64,000 nt of DNA, from contig NZ_JADBEB010000001.1 in NCBI RefSeq assembly GCF_014874095.1, positions 2,232,001 to 2,296,000 of the forward strand. Reading direction: 5' to 3'. Origin of the DNA: Plantactinospora soyae (lineage in GTDB: Bacteria; Actinomycetota; Actinomycetes; Mycobacteriales; Micromonosporaceae). Made by a program: the position numbers and the translations under genes. Below, piece after piece: positions 52,456 to 61,156 of the stretch (within the stretch, counting starts at the first letter, position 1; every line of letters starts with the position of its first letter). A model generated the notes under the pieces. The model was given only the letters and a program-made list of their open reading frames with translations, was not told the origin of the DNA and did no database searches.

Positions 52456-53034
52456 GTGGGTACGTTAGCCAGGCGGGCGAAGGCGACGAGGCGGTCGGCC
52501 GCGAGATTGCTCGGTGTCGGTACGGCGCGTTACGACCGGCTGTTCTTTCTGCACGGGGCGGTTGCCAGGAGCAGTACGGGGGTGCTGAGGATGTCCCTCG
52601 GGCTGGTCTTCATCTGGTTCGGTGCATTGAAGTTTACAAATGCAACGCCAGTGGCCGAGTTGGTGGCCAACACCCTCCCGTTCCTTCCGGGTGATCAGTT
52701 CGTACCTGCCTTGGGTCTCTTCGAGTTCGTCCTCGGTGTGGCGTTGATTATCGGGCGGTGGACGGGCCTGGTCGTCCTGTTGATGATCGGGCATCTGGCG
52801 GGCACCTTCCTGGTGCTGGTGACCCAGCCCGAGGTGGCCTTTCTCGGCGGCAACCCGCTGGTCCTGACGATGACCGGGGAGTTCGTGGTCAAGAACCTGA
52901 TCCTCATCGCGGCAGGTCTGGTACTGGTGACGCCCCGGCCGAACCGCACGTCGGGCGGGGCCGCCGAACGGCTCGACGCGGACCGCGAGCCCGATCCGGT
53001 CGAGGCGAGCCAACACCGGGCCGCCGCCCGCTGA
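52456..53034 (+). CDS. DoxX/DUF417-like membrane protein
   Basis: 192 aa from GTG 52456 (GGGAG 5 nt upstream). Four helices in DoxX order: VLRMSLGLVFIWFGALKF, FVPALGLFEFVLGVALIIGRW, LVVLLMIGHLAGTFLVLV and FVVKNLILIAAGLVLV. The N-terminal GALKF and TGEFVVKNLIL motifs resemble DUF417/YkgB and DoxX proteins, some of which are linked to oxidative stress or sulphur metabolism; the role here is unknown. The C-terminal tail is charged and non-conserved. Confidence 0.82.
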   Translation: MGTLARRAKATRRSAARLLGVGTARYDRLFFLHGAVARSSTGVLRMSLGLVFIWFGALKFTNATPVAELVANTLPFLPGDQFVPALGLFEFVLGVALIIGRWTGLVVLLMIGHLAGTFLVLVTQPEVAFLGGNPLVLTMTGEFVVKNLILIAAGLVLVTPRPNRTSGGAAERLDADREPDPVEASQHRAAAR

Positions 53035-53150
53035 ACGTCCACGCGCCGCACCATGGAGTGCGCTGGGCGGTCACGGCGACGCACCCACGGCTCGGCTGTA
53101 CCCCGCAGCGTGGGTGCGGCCCGGCCGCGGGATCCGGGGATATCCAGTCG

Positions 53151-53789
53151 TCAGGCGGGGATCATCGGCAGCTGGTGCGGCATCTCCCAGCCCTCGGCGA
53201 GTCTCGACGGATGCACGTTCTGGCCACCGCCGAAGAACTCGCAGAACTTCATGATCAGCGGGTCCCAGCCGACCGGGTCCACGTAGTGCGTACCGGGGAT
53301 GACGAGGCGCTCCTCGACATGCGCGCGGACCACCTCCACCTCGAACGCGGTGCACTCCGGGGTGGAGCCGCCGAACGGCCGCGCCGAGCGGACCCGGCAC
53401 TCCAACTGGATCGGACACTGCGCGACCCGGGGTGCCCGGACCAGTTCCGATGCCTGCTCGGTCAGGCCGGCGGCCGAGAACTTGTCCGGCTCGTACCGGT
53501 AGCCCTGGCGTACCTTGTGCTCCGGCACGGTCCGCTTCCCGGTGGTGAGGGCGATCCGGTCGACGGCGTCGACCATCGACGACGAGGGCAGATTGAGTAC
53601 GCACTCGCGCTCGCGCAGCAGGTTCGCCGTCGTCTGGCCGCTGTTGCCGAGGCCGAGCATGGCCGACTGGTCCAGCCACCAGGCGGAGGACATCGGTGCG
53701 AGGTTGGCGGTCCCGTCGGAGTTGCGCGAGCTGATCAGCACCACCGGAGTGCCGAAGTACAACACCTTGAGCCCTGGGACGATGTGCAT
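53151..53789 (-). CDS. Flavin reductase-like (split-barrel) family protein
   Basis: 212-aa FMN-binding split-barrel protein: KVLYFGTPVVLISSRNSDGTANLAPMSSAWWL is the flavin-phosphate region, ANLLRERECVLNLPSS the second conserved strand, then VAQCPIQLECRV and a C-terminal GTHYVDP. Members reduce flavins or bind F420/FMN; the exact cofactor cannot be told. ATG 53789. Single gene, convergent with the DoxX gene. Confidence 0.87.
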   Translation of the reverse strand: MHIVPGLKVLYFGTPVVLISSRNSDGTANLAPMSSAWWLDQSAMLGLGNSGQTTANLLRERECVLNLPSSSMVDAVDRIALTTGKRTVPEHKVRQGYRYEPDKFSAAGLTEQASELVRAPRVAQCPIQLECRVRSARPFGGSTPECTAFEVEVVRAHVEERLVIPGTHYVDPVGWDPLIMKFCEFFGGGQNVHPSRLAEGWEMPHQLPMIPA

Positions 53790-53864
53790 GCGTCAACTCT
53801 GGCCGGGGCCGGAAGGCGGATGCTGGCGGTCATCGGACCTCGCGTTCCGCCCGGTTCGAACTGC

Positions 53865-54401
53865 TCAGCAGGTGCCGAAGCCCTCGTCGAACAGCCGTTG
53901 CGCGTAGTGGGCGTACCCGGCGACGGTCTTTCGGACCGTACGTCCGTCGTGCAGGAACAGGTACGCCCGGTCGCCCTGCCGGGCGAGCAGCCCGTCGAAC
54001 CGGTACGTCCCGGGTGGCGCGGTCAACCGGGTCGCGGCCGGATAGGCGGCCCGGACCTGGTCGACCGGGGTACCCGCGGTGACGCCCTCCGGGGTCTGTA
54101 CGGGTGGGCTGGCCCAGAGCAGCACCAGCCGGTCGTCGGCGAAGATCGGGCTGACCGCCGCCGGAGCGGTGAGGCTCGATCCGCAGCCCGGTTCCGGTTC
54201 CGGATGCAACTGGCCGCGTCGCAGCAGCTCCTGTTCGGTGTCGCCGAACTCGACGTTGCGTACGCCCCGCAGGTTGAGGATCTCCGGACCGGAGGCCGGG
54301 GTCGACGGAGGCTCGTCGGACCCCATCCGGTACGCATGGCAGGTCGCGATGGTGGCAGCCACCAGCACCGCGGCGATCCGTACGACTCTCCGTGCCTCCA
54401 T
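53865..54401 (-). CDS. Exported hypothetical protein, SmpA/BLIP-like features
   Basis: 178 aa; GGAGGG lies close before ATG 54401. One N-terminal hydrophobic segment (IAAVLVAATIATCHAY) for export. The mature part alternates a short helix pattern VEFGDTEQELLRRG with strands YRFDGLLARQGDRAYLFLHDGRTVRKTVAGY, resembling SmpA/BLIP-type repeats, and has three Cys. A weakly similar layout appears in the C-terminal extension of the histidine kinase at 55235. Function unknown. Confidence 0.65.
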   Translation of the reverse strand: MEARRVVRIAAVLVAATIATCHAYRMGSDEPPSTPASGPEILNLRGVRNVEFGDTEQELLRRGQLHPEPEPGCGSSLTAPAAVSPIFADDRLVLLWASPPVQTPEGVTAGTPVDQVRAAYPAATRLTAPPGTYRFDGLLARQGDRAYLFLHDGRTVRKTVAGYAHYAQRLFDEGFGTC

Positions 54402-54489
54402 GTAACCCTCCGGGCACACAGAGTAGTTTATCCCCGATTGGTGCAATTCGTCGGGGTCATCCCGCTGGCTCCACAGCAGAATCGACGCC

Positions 54490-55221
54490 ATGGCGATCGT
54501 CGCGCAGCCGCTGCACGCCCGGCCACGACCGGCGGAACAGTTGACCTGGCTCTCCGCCGGTTGGCCCGAATTCGTCTTCCACGACCAGGAGACCGCCCGG
54601 CACCTCGGCCGGGTCCGCGAACTCTTCGCCGACCTGGAGGTCGCGCTGCTCGACGGCGACCAGATCGTAGCGGCGGGCTGGGCGGTGCCGCTGCGCTGGA
54701 CCGGCGAGGTCGACGACCTTCCCGCCGGGTACAACGACTCGCTGGCCCGGGCTCTCGCCGGGTACGACGCCGGACAGCAGCCGGACACCCTGGCCATCCT
54801 CGCCGCCGCCGTCCACCCCGACCGTCAGGGCCGGGGCCTCGCCGGTGAACTGCTTGACGCGCTTCGCGAACTCGCCGGCCGATCCGGCTGGCCCCGGGTG
54901 ATCTGTCCGGTCCGCCCGACCCTGAAGTCCCGCTACCCACTCACCCCGATCGACCGGTACGCCGGCTGGACCCGACCGGACGGAAGTCCGTTCGACCCGT
55001 GGATTCGGACCCACCACCGGCTCGGCGCCCGGATGGTGGCCACGGCGCCCCGGTCGCAGGTGATCACCGGTACCGTCGCGCAGTGGCAGGACTGGACCGG
55101 GATGGCGTTCCCCGACTCCGGAGAATTCGTCATCCCGGACGGGCTGAGCGTCCTGCACGTCGACCACGCCGCCGACCAGGGCGTGTACGTCGAACCGAAC
55201 GTCTGGCTCCAGCACCGCTGA
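54490..55221 (+). CDS. GNAT family N-acetyltransferase
   Basis: 243-aa acyltransferase. The acetyl-CoA loop is VHPDRQGRGLAGELLDALREL (QGRGLA = Q/RxxGxG/A, about residue 118). The other parts (DQIVAAGWAVPLRW, THHRLGARMVATAPRSQVITG) match a GNAT subtype common in actinomycetes whose substrates are undefined. ATG 54490. Convergent with the orphan histidine kinase gene. Confidence 0.88.
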   Translation: MAIVAQPLHARPRPAEQLTWLSAGWPEFVFHDQETARHLGRVRELFADLEVALLDGDQIVAAGWAVPLRWTGEVDDLPAGYNDSLARALAGYDAGQQPDTLAILAAAVHPDRQGRGLAGELLDALRELAGRSGWPRVICPVRPTLKSRYPLTPIDRYAGWTRPDGSPFDPWIRTHHRLGARMVATAPRSQVITGTVAQWQDWTGMAFPDSGEFVIPDGLSVLHVDHAADQGVYVEPNVWLQHR

Positions 55222-55234
55222 CCGACCACCCGGG

Positions 55235-56926
55235 TCAGGACGACGGCAGTACGTCCTTCGCCACCAGCCGGCCGTCCGCCGAACAGATCCGGTAGACGTC
55301 GAACCGGGGCTGGAGGACGTTGCCGTGCGAGCGGTAGTAGTGGCACCGCGCGCCGGACGGCCGGGGCAGCGGATCCGGATCGGGCGGTTCGAGGGTCTCC
55401 CGGCTGGGCAGCAGTGGGGCCAGTACGGCCCAGTCCTGCCCCACCTCCAGCCCGGCGTACGTCCCGGGGTTGAGCACCGAACTGCTGGTCGCGTAGAGGT
55501 AGTAGCCGAGTGCCGTACCGCCCAGCGTCACCGCGAGGACGGTCAGCACCATCGTGGCGTGCACCAGTCCGCGTCGGGCCTCCCGGTGGACCAGCCGGCG
55601 CCGGTCCGTTGCCGACGGCGGCTCCGGGAGCGGTGGACCGGTCCGGCCGGCCCCGCTGGGCAGCCGCGCGACGACCTCGAAGCCGCCATCCCGCTCACCC
55701 GTGTGCAGGGTGCCGCCGGCCAGTCGTACCCGCTCGCGAAGCCCGACCAGGCCGTGACCGCCGTGACCGCCCTGACCGCCCTGACTGCTGGGCCCGCCGT
55801 GACCGCCGGGCCCGCCGCCGGACGCGGACGCCGGGCCGGGCCGGGACGCGGGCCCGGTCGGCGGCCGGGCGTTCACGACGCTGACCAGCACCGTCCCGCC
55901 GCCGTCGGTGCCGAACCGTACGGTGGTCGCGGCGCCCGGGGCGTGCTTGTTGGCGTTGGTCAGCGCCTCCTGCACCACCCGGTGAATGGCCTGGTCCACC
56001 AGCGCCGGCAACGACTCTGACGGTTCTGACGGTTCTGACGGTTCTGACGGTTCTGACGGGTCTGACGGGTCTGACGGGTCTGACGGGTCTGACGGGTCTG
56101 ACGGGTCTGACGACTCCGACGGGACTGCCGGGTCCGCGCGGGGCAGCAGTTCCACCGGCATGCCCGCCGCGCTGGCCCGGCGCACGAGTTCGGCGACGCT
56201 CTTCGCGGCCGGCCGGAGCGGCGCCTCGGCGGCCGGATCGTCCCGGAGCACGTCGACCACCTCCCGAAGCTGTCCGGTGGCCGTTGCCGCGCCGACCCGG
56301 AGCTGTCCGGCCACCGCACGGGTCCGCTCGTCGAGCCCGGGGGCGAGTTCCAGCGCACCGGCCCGGAGCGCGAGCAGGCTCAACTCGTGCCCGAGCGAGT
56401 CGTGCATGTCCTCGGCTATCCGGGCCCGCTCGCGCAGCCGTACCTCCCGGGCCAGGATCCGCTGCTCGCGTTCCAACTGCTCGGCCTGTTCCCAGCCGGC
56501 GGAGAGCAGATCGCGCTGCTGGCGCCGGTAACGTCCGAGCAGCCAGGGGAACAGCACGGCGTAGATCAGCGCGCCGACGTGCGTCGCCCAGGCGATGAAG
56601 TCGTACTGGGCCAGCACGACCGGGGTGCCGACCAGCGCCACCCCGGAGAAGCTCACCGCCGCCGGCCAGGTGCTGGCCATCCGCCGCCCGAGCAGGTAGC
56701 TGACCACCGGCAGGCCGAACGCGTAGTTGCCGTCCAGGGCACAGAGTCCGACCACGACGAGGAGCGGGACCACCGGTGCCCGGCGGCCGACCGCCAGCGC
56801 GCCGGCCCAGGCCGCCAACCCGACGACCAACAACCAGACAGGGTACGACCGGTGGCCGGTCCAGGAGAGTCCGACTAGGACGGAGAGCGGCGCCCAGAGC
56901 AGGATGTCCTTGATCGCGCGCCACAC
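55235..56926 (-). CDS. Orphan NarX-type histidine kinase with in-frame repeats and C-terminal membrane extension
   Basis: 563 aa from GTG 56926. Five or so N-terminal helices, coiled linker, phospho-acceptor helix EDMHDSLGHELSLLALRAG, N-box EALTNANKHAPG and G-box GHGLVGLRERV. Two expansions lie in the ATP domain: (S-D/E-P)n at about 271-304, encoded by a 9-bp minisatellite, and a Gly/His run before the G-box. After the kinase core comes another membrane helix (TMVLTVLAVTLGGTALGYYLYA) and an external ~80-residue domain with three Cys. No response regulator is adjacent. Confidence 0.87.
   Translation of the reverse strand: MWRAIKDILLWAPLSVLVGLSWTGHRSYPVWLLVVGLAAWAGALAVGRRAPVVPLLVVVGLCALDGNYAFGLPVVSYLLGRRMASTWPAAVSFSGVALVGTPVVLAQYDFIAWATHVGALIYAVLFPWLLGRYRRQQRDLLSAGWEQAEQLEREQRILAREVRLRERARIAEDMHDSLGHELSLLALRAGALELAPGLDERTRAVAGQLRVGAATATGQLREVVDVLRDDPAAEAPLRPAAKSVAELVRRASAAGMPVELLPRADPAVPSESSDPSDPSDPSDPSDPSDPSEPSEPSEPSEPSESLPALVDQAIHRVVQEALTNANKHAPGAATTVRFGTDGGGTVLVSVVNARPPTGPASRPGPASASGGGPGGHGGPSSQGGQGGHGGHGLVGLRERVRLAGGTLHTGERDGGFEVVARLPSGAGRTGPPLPEPPSATDRRRLVHREARRGLVHATMVLTVLAVTLGGTALGYYLYATSSSVLNPGTYAGLEVGQDWAVLAPLLPSRETLEPPDPDPLPRPSGARCHYYRSHGNVLQPRFDVYRICSADGRLVAKDVLPSS
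55753..55828. repeat. Degenerate 9-bp repeat encoding the Gly/His-rich insertion
   Basis: Imperfect TGACCGCCG/TGACCGCCC units encode GGHGGPSSQGGQGGHGGHG, immediately before the kinase G-box. Confidence 0.7.
56016..56114. repeat. 9-bp minisatellite in the kinase gene (about 11 units)
   Basis: Units TCTGACGGT (upstream block) and TCTGACGGG (downstream block) repeat every 9 bp from 56016, the last being TCTGACGAC. Unit length is a multiple of 3, so copy-number change alters linker length without frameshift. Confidence 0.95.
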
Positions 56927-57082
56927 CGTTCCGAGGCTACGGCGCGGAGCGGGCCTCGGCGATCGGGGACGCCTGCCCGGGTACCCGGAAAAATGGTCGG
57001 CGGCGACCCTGACAAAGGTCAGGGTCCAGGGGCGACCATCGGGTGCATCGGTCGGCGGGGTGGAATTCGTATCTTCGACCGC

Positions 57083-59458
57083 ATGCTGACAGTGCAAGCC
57101 GGGCTGAGTACGGCCCAGGTCGCCGAACGGATCGCGACGGGCCAGGTGAACGACGTACCGGTCCGGTCCGGTCGGAGCGTCGGGGAGATCGTCAAGGCGA
57201 ACCTGTTCACCCGGATCAACGCCATCATGGGCGTGCTGTTCGGGGTGATCCTCGCGGTCGGCCCGATCCAGGACGCGCTCTTCGGCGGCGTGATCATCGC
57301 CAACACGTTGATCGGTGTCGTCCAGGAGCTACGCGCCAAGCGGACCCTGGACCGGTTGGCGATCGTCGGAGCGGCCCGTCCGGTGGTACGCCGCGACGGG
57401 CAGGCCGTCGAGGTGGCCGCCGCCGATCTCGTCCTGGACGACCTGATCGAGTTGGGACCCGGCGACCAGATCGCGGTCGACGGGGTGGTCACCGAGTCGG
57501 AACAGCTGGAGGTCGACGAGTCGCTGCTGACCGGCGAGGCGGATCCGGTGGTCAAGCAGGTCGGTGACCCGCTGCTCTCCGGCAGCTTCGTCACCGCCGG
57601 CAGCGGGGCGTTCACCGCCACCAAGGTCGGTCGGGCGGCGTACGCGGCCCGGCTCGCCGAGGAGGCCAGCCGGTTCACCCTGGTCAACTCGGAGCTGCGC
57701 GGCGGACTCAACACCATCCTGCGGTTCGTCACCTGGCTGATCATCCCGACCGGACTGGCCCTGATCGTCAGCCAGTACCTGGTCAACTCGGACGACGTGC
57801 CCGAGGCCGTCCGACGGATGGTCGCCGGCCTGGTCCCGATGGTGCCGGAGGGGCTGGTGCTGCTCACCTCGGTGGCGTTCGCGGTCGGGGTGATCCGGCT
57901 CGGCCGGCGGCGCTGCCTCGTACAGGAACTGCCGGCGATCGAGGGACTGGCCCGGGTCAGCGTGGTCTGCCTGGACAAGACCGGAACCCTCACCGACAGC
58001 GCCATGGACGTGACCGAGGTACGCCAACTCGACCCGGACGCCCCGGTGGCGCAGGTACTGGGCATGCTCGGCGTGGCCGACGAGCGACCGAACGCCAGCC
58101 TGCGGGCGATCGTCGACGCGTACCCGGTGCCGGCCGGCTGGGGCGTCCTGGACCGGGTTCCGTTCTCTTCCGCCCGGAAGTGGAGCGGCGCCACCCTCAC
58201 CGACCCGTCGGGGACCATCGCCGACTGGCGACTCGGCGCTCCGGACGTACTGCTGCCGGCCGGCCACCCGGTGCTCGCCGAAGCCGACGGCTATGGCGCC
58301 CGGGGACTCCGCGTGCTCCTGTTGGCCCGGGAGGGGAGTGAGGAGGGGGCCCTTCTTCTACAAAAAGCGATAACAAGGGGCCCTTCCTTGCATCCGGTGG
58401 CGCTGGTGGTGCTGGGGCAGCGGGTACGGGAGGAGGCGGCCCGGACGCTGCGGTACTTCGCCGAGCAGGGCGTGGCGGTGAAGGTCATCTCCGGGGACAA
58501 CGCGCTGTCGGTGGGCGCGGTCGCCCGTAGCCTCGGACTGCCCGGGGCGGAGGATCCGATCGACGCCCGGACGTTGCCCGCCGATCCGGTGGAGCTTGCC
58601 GAGGCGGTGGACCGGCACACGGTGTTCGGTCGGGTCGGGCCGCAGCAGAAGCGGGACATGGTCGCGGCACTCCAGGCCCGGGGGCACACCGTGGCGATGA
58701 CCGGCGACGGGGTCAACGACGTACTCGCGCTCAAGGACGCCGACATCGGGGTGGCGATGGGCTCGGGGAGCCCGGCCAGTCGGGCGGTGGCCCAGATCGT
58801 GCTGCTGGACAACAACTTCGCCGCGCTTCCGGCGGTGGTCGCCGAGGGCCGACGGGTGATCGGCAACATCGAGCGGGTCGCGAACCTCTTCCTCACCAAG
58901 ACCGTCTACTCGGTGCTGCTCGCCATCGTCGTGGTGCTGAGCCAGGTGCCGTACCCGTTCCTGCCCCGGCACCTGACCATCATCTCGTCGCTCACCATCG
59001 GCATTCCGGCGTTCTTCCTGGCGCTGGCACCCAACAACGAACGGGCCCGACCCGGCTTCGTCGGCCGGGTGCTGCGGTTCGCCGTACCGGGTGGACTCGT
59101 GGCGATGGCGGCGACCATCACGTCGTACCTCTTCGCCCGGAGTGTCTACGGCGGTGACCTGGCCGCGGAGACCTCGGCCGCGACGCTGACCCTGTTCCTG
59201 GTCGGGCTCTGGGCGGTGGCGATCATCGCCCGCCCGTACACCTGGTGGCGGATCCTCCTCGTCGCGGCGATGGGTACGGGATTCGCGGTCGTCCTGCTGG
59301 TGCCGTTCCTTCAGGAGTTCTTCCAGTTGAGCCTGGTCGGCACGACCGCGCCGGGGGTGGCGGTGGCGCTGGCGGTCGCGGCCGGGCTGCTGCTGGAGCT
59401 GATCCGGGCCGGGCTGCGTCCCCGCGTCGCACGGCGATCGGAACCCCATTCCCTCTAG
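57083..59458 (+). CDS. CtpE-like P-type cation ATPase
   Basis: 791-aa membrane pump. Actuator TGEADP (about 155), phosphorylation site DKTGTLT (D298), membrane-4 motif VPEGLVLL, and hinge TGDGVNDVLALKDADIGVAMG are all intact; ten helices are predicted. The VPEGL motif and length (mycobacterial CtpE is close to 800 aa) point to the CtpE group, implicated in Ca2+ uptake. An in-frame ~17-codon insertion (EEGALLLQKAITRGPSLH, about residues 420-437) from an interspersed repeat lies in the nucleotide-binding domain before PVALVVLGQRV. ATG 57083; possibly leaderless. Confidence 0.92.
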   Translation: MLTVQAGLSTAQVAERIATGQVNDVPVRSGRSVGEIVKANLFTRINAIMGVLFGVILAVGPIQDALFGGVIIANTLIGVVQELRAKRTLDRLAIVGAARPVVRRDGQAVEVAAADLVLDDLIELGPGDQIAVDGVVTESEQLEVDESLLTGEADPVVKQVGDPLLSGSFVTAGSGAFTATKVGRAAYAARLAEEASRFTLVNSELRGGLNTILRFVTWLIIPTGLALIVSQYLVNSDDVPEAVRRMVAGLVPMVPEGLVLLTSVAFAVGVIRLGRRRCLVQELPAIEGLARVSVVCLDKTGTLTDSAMDVTEVRQLDPDAPVAQVLGMLGVADERPNASLRAIVDAYPVPAGWGVLDRVPFSSARKWSGATLTDPSGTIADWRLGAPDVLLPAGHPVLAEADGYGARGLRVLLLAREGSEEGALLLQKAITRGPSLHPVALVVLGQRVREEAARTLRYFAEQGVAVKVISGDNALSVGAVARSLGLPGAEDPIDARTLPADPVELAEAVDRHTVFGRVGPQQKRDMVAALQARGHTVAMTGDGVNDVLALKDADIGVAMGSGSPASRAVAQIVLLDNNFAALPAVVAEGRRVIGNIERVANLFLTKTVYSVLLAIVVVLSQVPYPFLPRHLTIISSLTIGIPAFFLALAPNNERARPGFVGRVLRFAVPGGLVAMAATITSYLFARSVYGGDLAAETSAATLTLFLVGLWAVAIIARPYTWWRILLVAAMGTGFAVVLLVPFLQEFFQLSLVGTTAPGVAVALAVAAGLLLELIRAGLRPRVARRSEPHSL
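58343..58391. repeat. GGGCCC-type interspersed repeat inside the ATPase gene
   Basis: GGGGGCCCTTCTT (58345-58357), then CTACAAAAAGCGATAACA, then AAGGGGCCCTTCCTT (58375-58389). The AT-rich middle and paired GGGCCC palindromes contrast with the surrounding GC-rich code. I recall similar elements scattered in Micromonospora/Salinispora genomes, mostly between genes. Confidence 0.75.
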
Positions 59459-59642
59459 ATATGTAGAAATGCAGCCTCGCGTCGATGGGTTCTGCTGACG
59501 TCGATTTCGGGCATTTCCGCTTCCCGGCAGCCTGGCACGAATTGGTGAGTCGACTGTAGAGCATTTCTCGTAACGTCTTTCCTGACCGGGAAAACCCCAG
59601 GTCGGAGCAGGGTCAACCGCTGCGACGTCGGATGCGGCAGAA

Positions 59643-59660
59643 CTGTCATCGAATTGACAG
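59643..59660. promoter_or_regulatory. Inverted repeat upstream of the secreted repeat protein
   Basis: CTGTCA TCGAAT TGACAG (59643-59660) is a perfect 6-bp inverted repeat 48 bp before ATG 59708; candidate operator. The rest of 59459-59707 shows no gene. Confidence 0.5.
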
Positions 59661-59707
59661 TACGGGCGACCCAATTACCGAAGAGGCGAAAGAGAAGAGG
59701 CTGCCCG

Positions 59708-60577
59708 ATGAACGTACGACAGAATGGTGCCGCCCGTACCCGGCGGATCCTGGTCGGGGTGAACCTGGCCGCGGCGGCGGTCCTGGCGAGCCAGTTGATG
59801 GTGGTCGCGCCGGCCAACGCGGTGCCCGGCCTGGTCCGGGTCCAGACCACCGGACCCGCCAACAGCGACTGGAAGACGACGAACGCGGAGTGCCCGGCCG
59901 GGACCACCGTGCTCGGCGGCGGCGGCCGGATCAACGCTGCCTCCGGCCAGGTCGTGATGGACACCATGCTGCCGTTCGTCGACGGGAGCGCGTACTCGGT
60001 GACCGGTCGGGAGGACGACAACGGGTTCGCCGCAAACTGGTCGATCACCACCACGGCGCTCTGTGCCCCGGCCCCCGCCGGCCTGGAGACCGAGACGATG
60101 TTCTCCCCGGACAACTCGACCGACAAGTCGGTCACCCTGCCCTGCACGCCCGGGAAGAAGGCGCTGGGTGCCGGCGGTGAGCTGTCCGGCGGCCTCGGCC
60201 AGGTGGTCCTGGAAGAGCTGCGTCCGGACGCCGACCTGAGCAGCGTCACGGTGACCGGCGCCGAGGACGCGAACGGCCACACCGGGAACTGGCGGATCAC
60301 CGCCAAGGCGATCTGTGTGACGCCGCCGGCCGGCCTGGTACGGGCTGCGGGGCCGTTCGGTCTGCTCGACTCGACCAGCGTCAAGACCAACACCGCCACC
60401 TGCCCCTCGGGTAAGCGGGTGCACGGCGTCGGCGGGGAGATCGAGGGTGGTGCCGGGCAGGTCCGGATGACCGGAGTGCTCGCCACGTCGTCGACCTCGG
60501 TCACGGTGACCGGGATGGAGGACGAGAACGGCTTCTCCGGCAACTGGGGCGTACGCGCCTACGCCGTCTGCGCCTGA
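59708..60577 (+). CDS. Secreted protein with three ~85-aa repeats
   Basis: 289 aa; AAGAGG is 7 nt before ATG 59708. Signal peptide (ILVGVNLAAAAVLASQLMVVAPANA, cleavage about residue 37). The mature part consists of three repeats, each with CPAGT/CTPGK/CPSGK at the front, GGGG/GAGGE in the middle, and GxEDxNGxxxNWxIxxxAxC at the end; each holds two Cys that probably bond. No named family recognised; an extracellular beta-rich protein. The 8-bp hairpin at 60634 follows it. Confidence 0.82.
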   Translation: MNVRQNGAARTRRILVGVNLAAAAVLASQLMVVAPANAVPGLVRVQTTGPANSDWKTTNAECPAGTTVLGGGGRINAASGQVVMDTMLPFVDGSAYSVTGREDDNGFAANWSITTTALCAPAPAGLETETMFSPDNSTDKSVTLPCTPGKKALGAGGELSGGLGQVVLEELRPDADLSSVTVTGAEDANGHTGNWRITAKAICVTPPAGLVRAAGPFGLLDSTSVKTNTATCPSGKRVHGVGGEIEGGAGQVRMTGVLATSSTSVTVTGMEDENGFSGNWGVRAYAVCA

Positions 60578-61156
60578 CCGTCACCGGTGCGGGATCCCCG
60601 TTCGCCGTCCGTGGCGGGCGGGGGTCACTCGCTGACCCGAAACATGTTCGGGTCGGTGGACGACAAAATCTATCGTGGCTGCGGTAGACATTCGGCTGCC
60701 CGCCGGCTAATGTTCTCTCTCGTAGGGAGAACAGGGTTGCTAAAGACGCAGACGTACACCGCCCGGCCGTGAGGACACGACGGGTGGACTTGCCGGGGTC
60801 GTGCACATCCGGACTCCGGCCGGTAGGACGGTCCGTCGCACGTGCATGGGGCCATGAGGTTGCAAGGGGCTCCGGCAATGACGGATGCGAAGTGAAAGTG
60901 ACAGTGGAAGTAGAGGAAAGGGAGGGTTTCACACCGTTGGATCGCCCGCTACCCGCGGTTGCGTGTGGAGCGGACACCGTAGTCCCATCAGAACGAAAGG
61001 TGGTCAACGGTCACGATTACGCGATCCTCGCACCGCCAACCGCTTCGAGCGGTCGGTGCGGATACGACAAGCCGACGACGTCGGTAGATGGTGTTCAGAC
61101 CCAAAACCCTGGGCCCCGGTGCTTTGTGCACCGGGGCCCTCGCATGTGGAGGCTAG
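60578..61156 (+). other. Structured intergenic region, possible ncRNA or leader
   Basis: 579 bp between convergent-free same-strand genes, with no ORF I can support. It contains four hairpins: GACCCGAA/TTCGGGTC (60634-60654, probably the terminator of the upstream gene), TGTTCTC/GAGAACA (60711-60733), CGCACCG.ACCGCT/AGCGGT.CGGTGCG (61029-61060) and a perfect 12-bp GGGCCCCGGTGC hairpin (61111-61139). The last is terminator-like yet sits only 17 bp before the MerR start, as in attenuators or an sRNA end. Confidence 0.5.
61111..61139 (+). terminator. 12-bp terminator-like hairpin just upstream of the small MerR gene
   Basis: GGGCCCCGGTGC (61111-61122), loop TTTGT, complement (61128-61139). Downstream of it come GGAGG and ATG 61157, so it may gate the MerR gene or close an upstream RNA. 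Confidence 0.75.

Noticed and set aside
56016-56114. CRISPR or satellite independent of genes
   Set aside because: The 9-bp array is fully inside the kinase frame and encodes a regular S-D/E-P linker.
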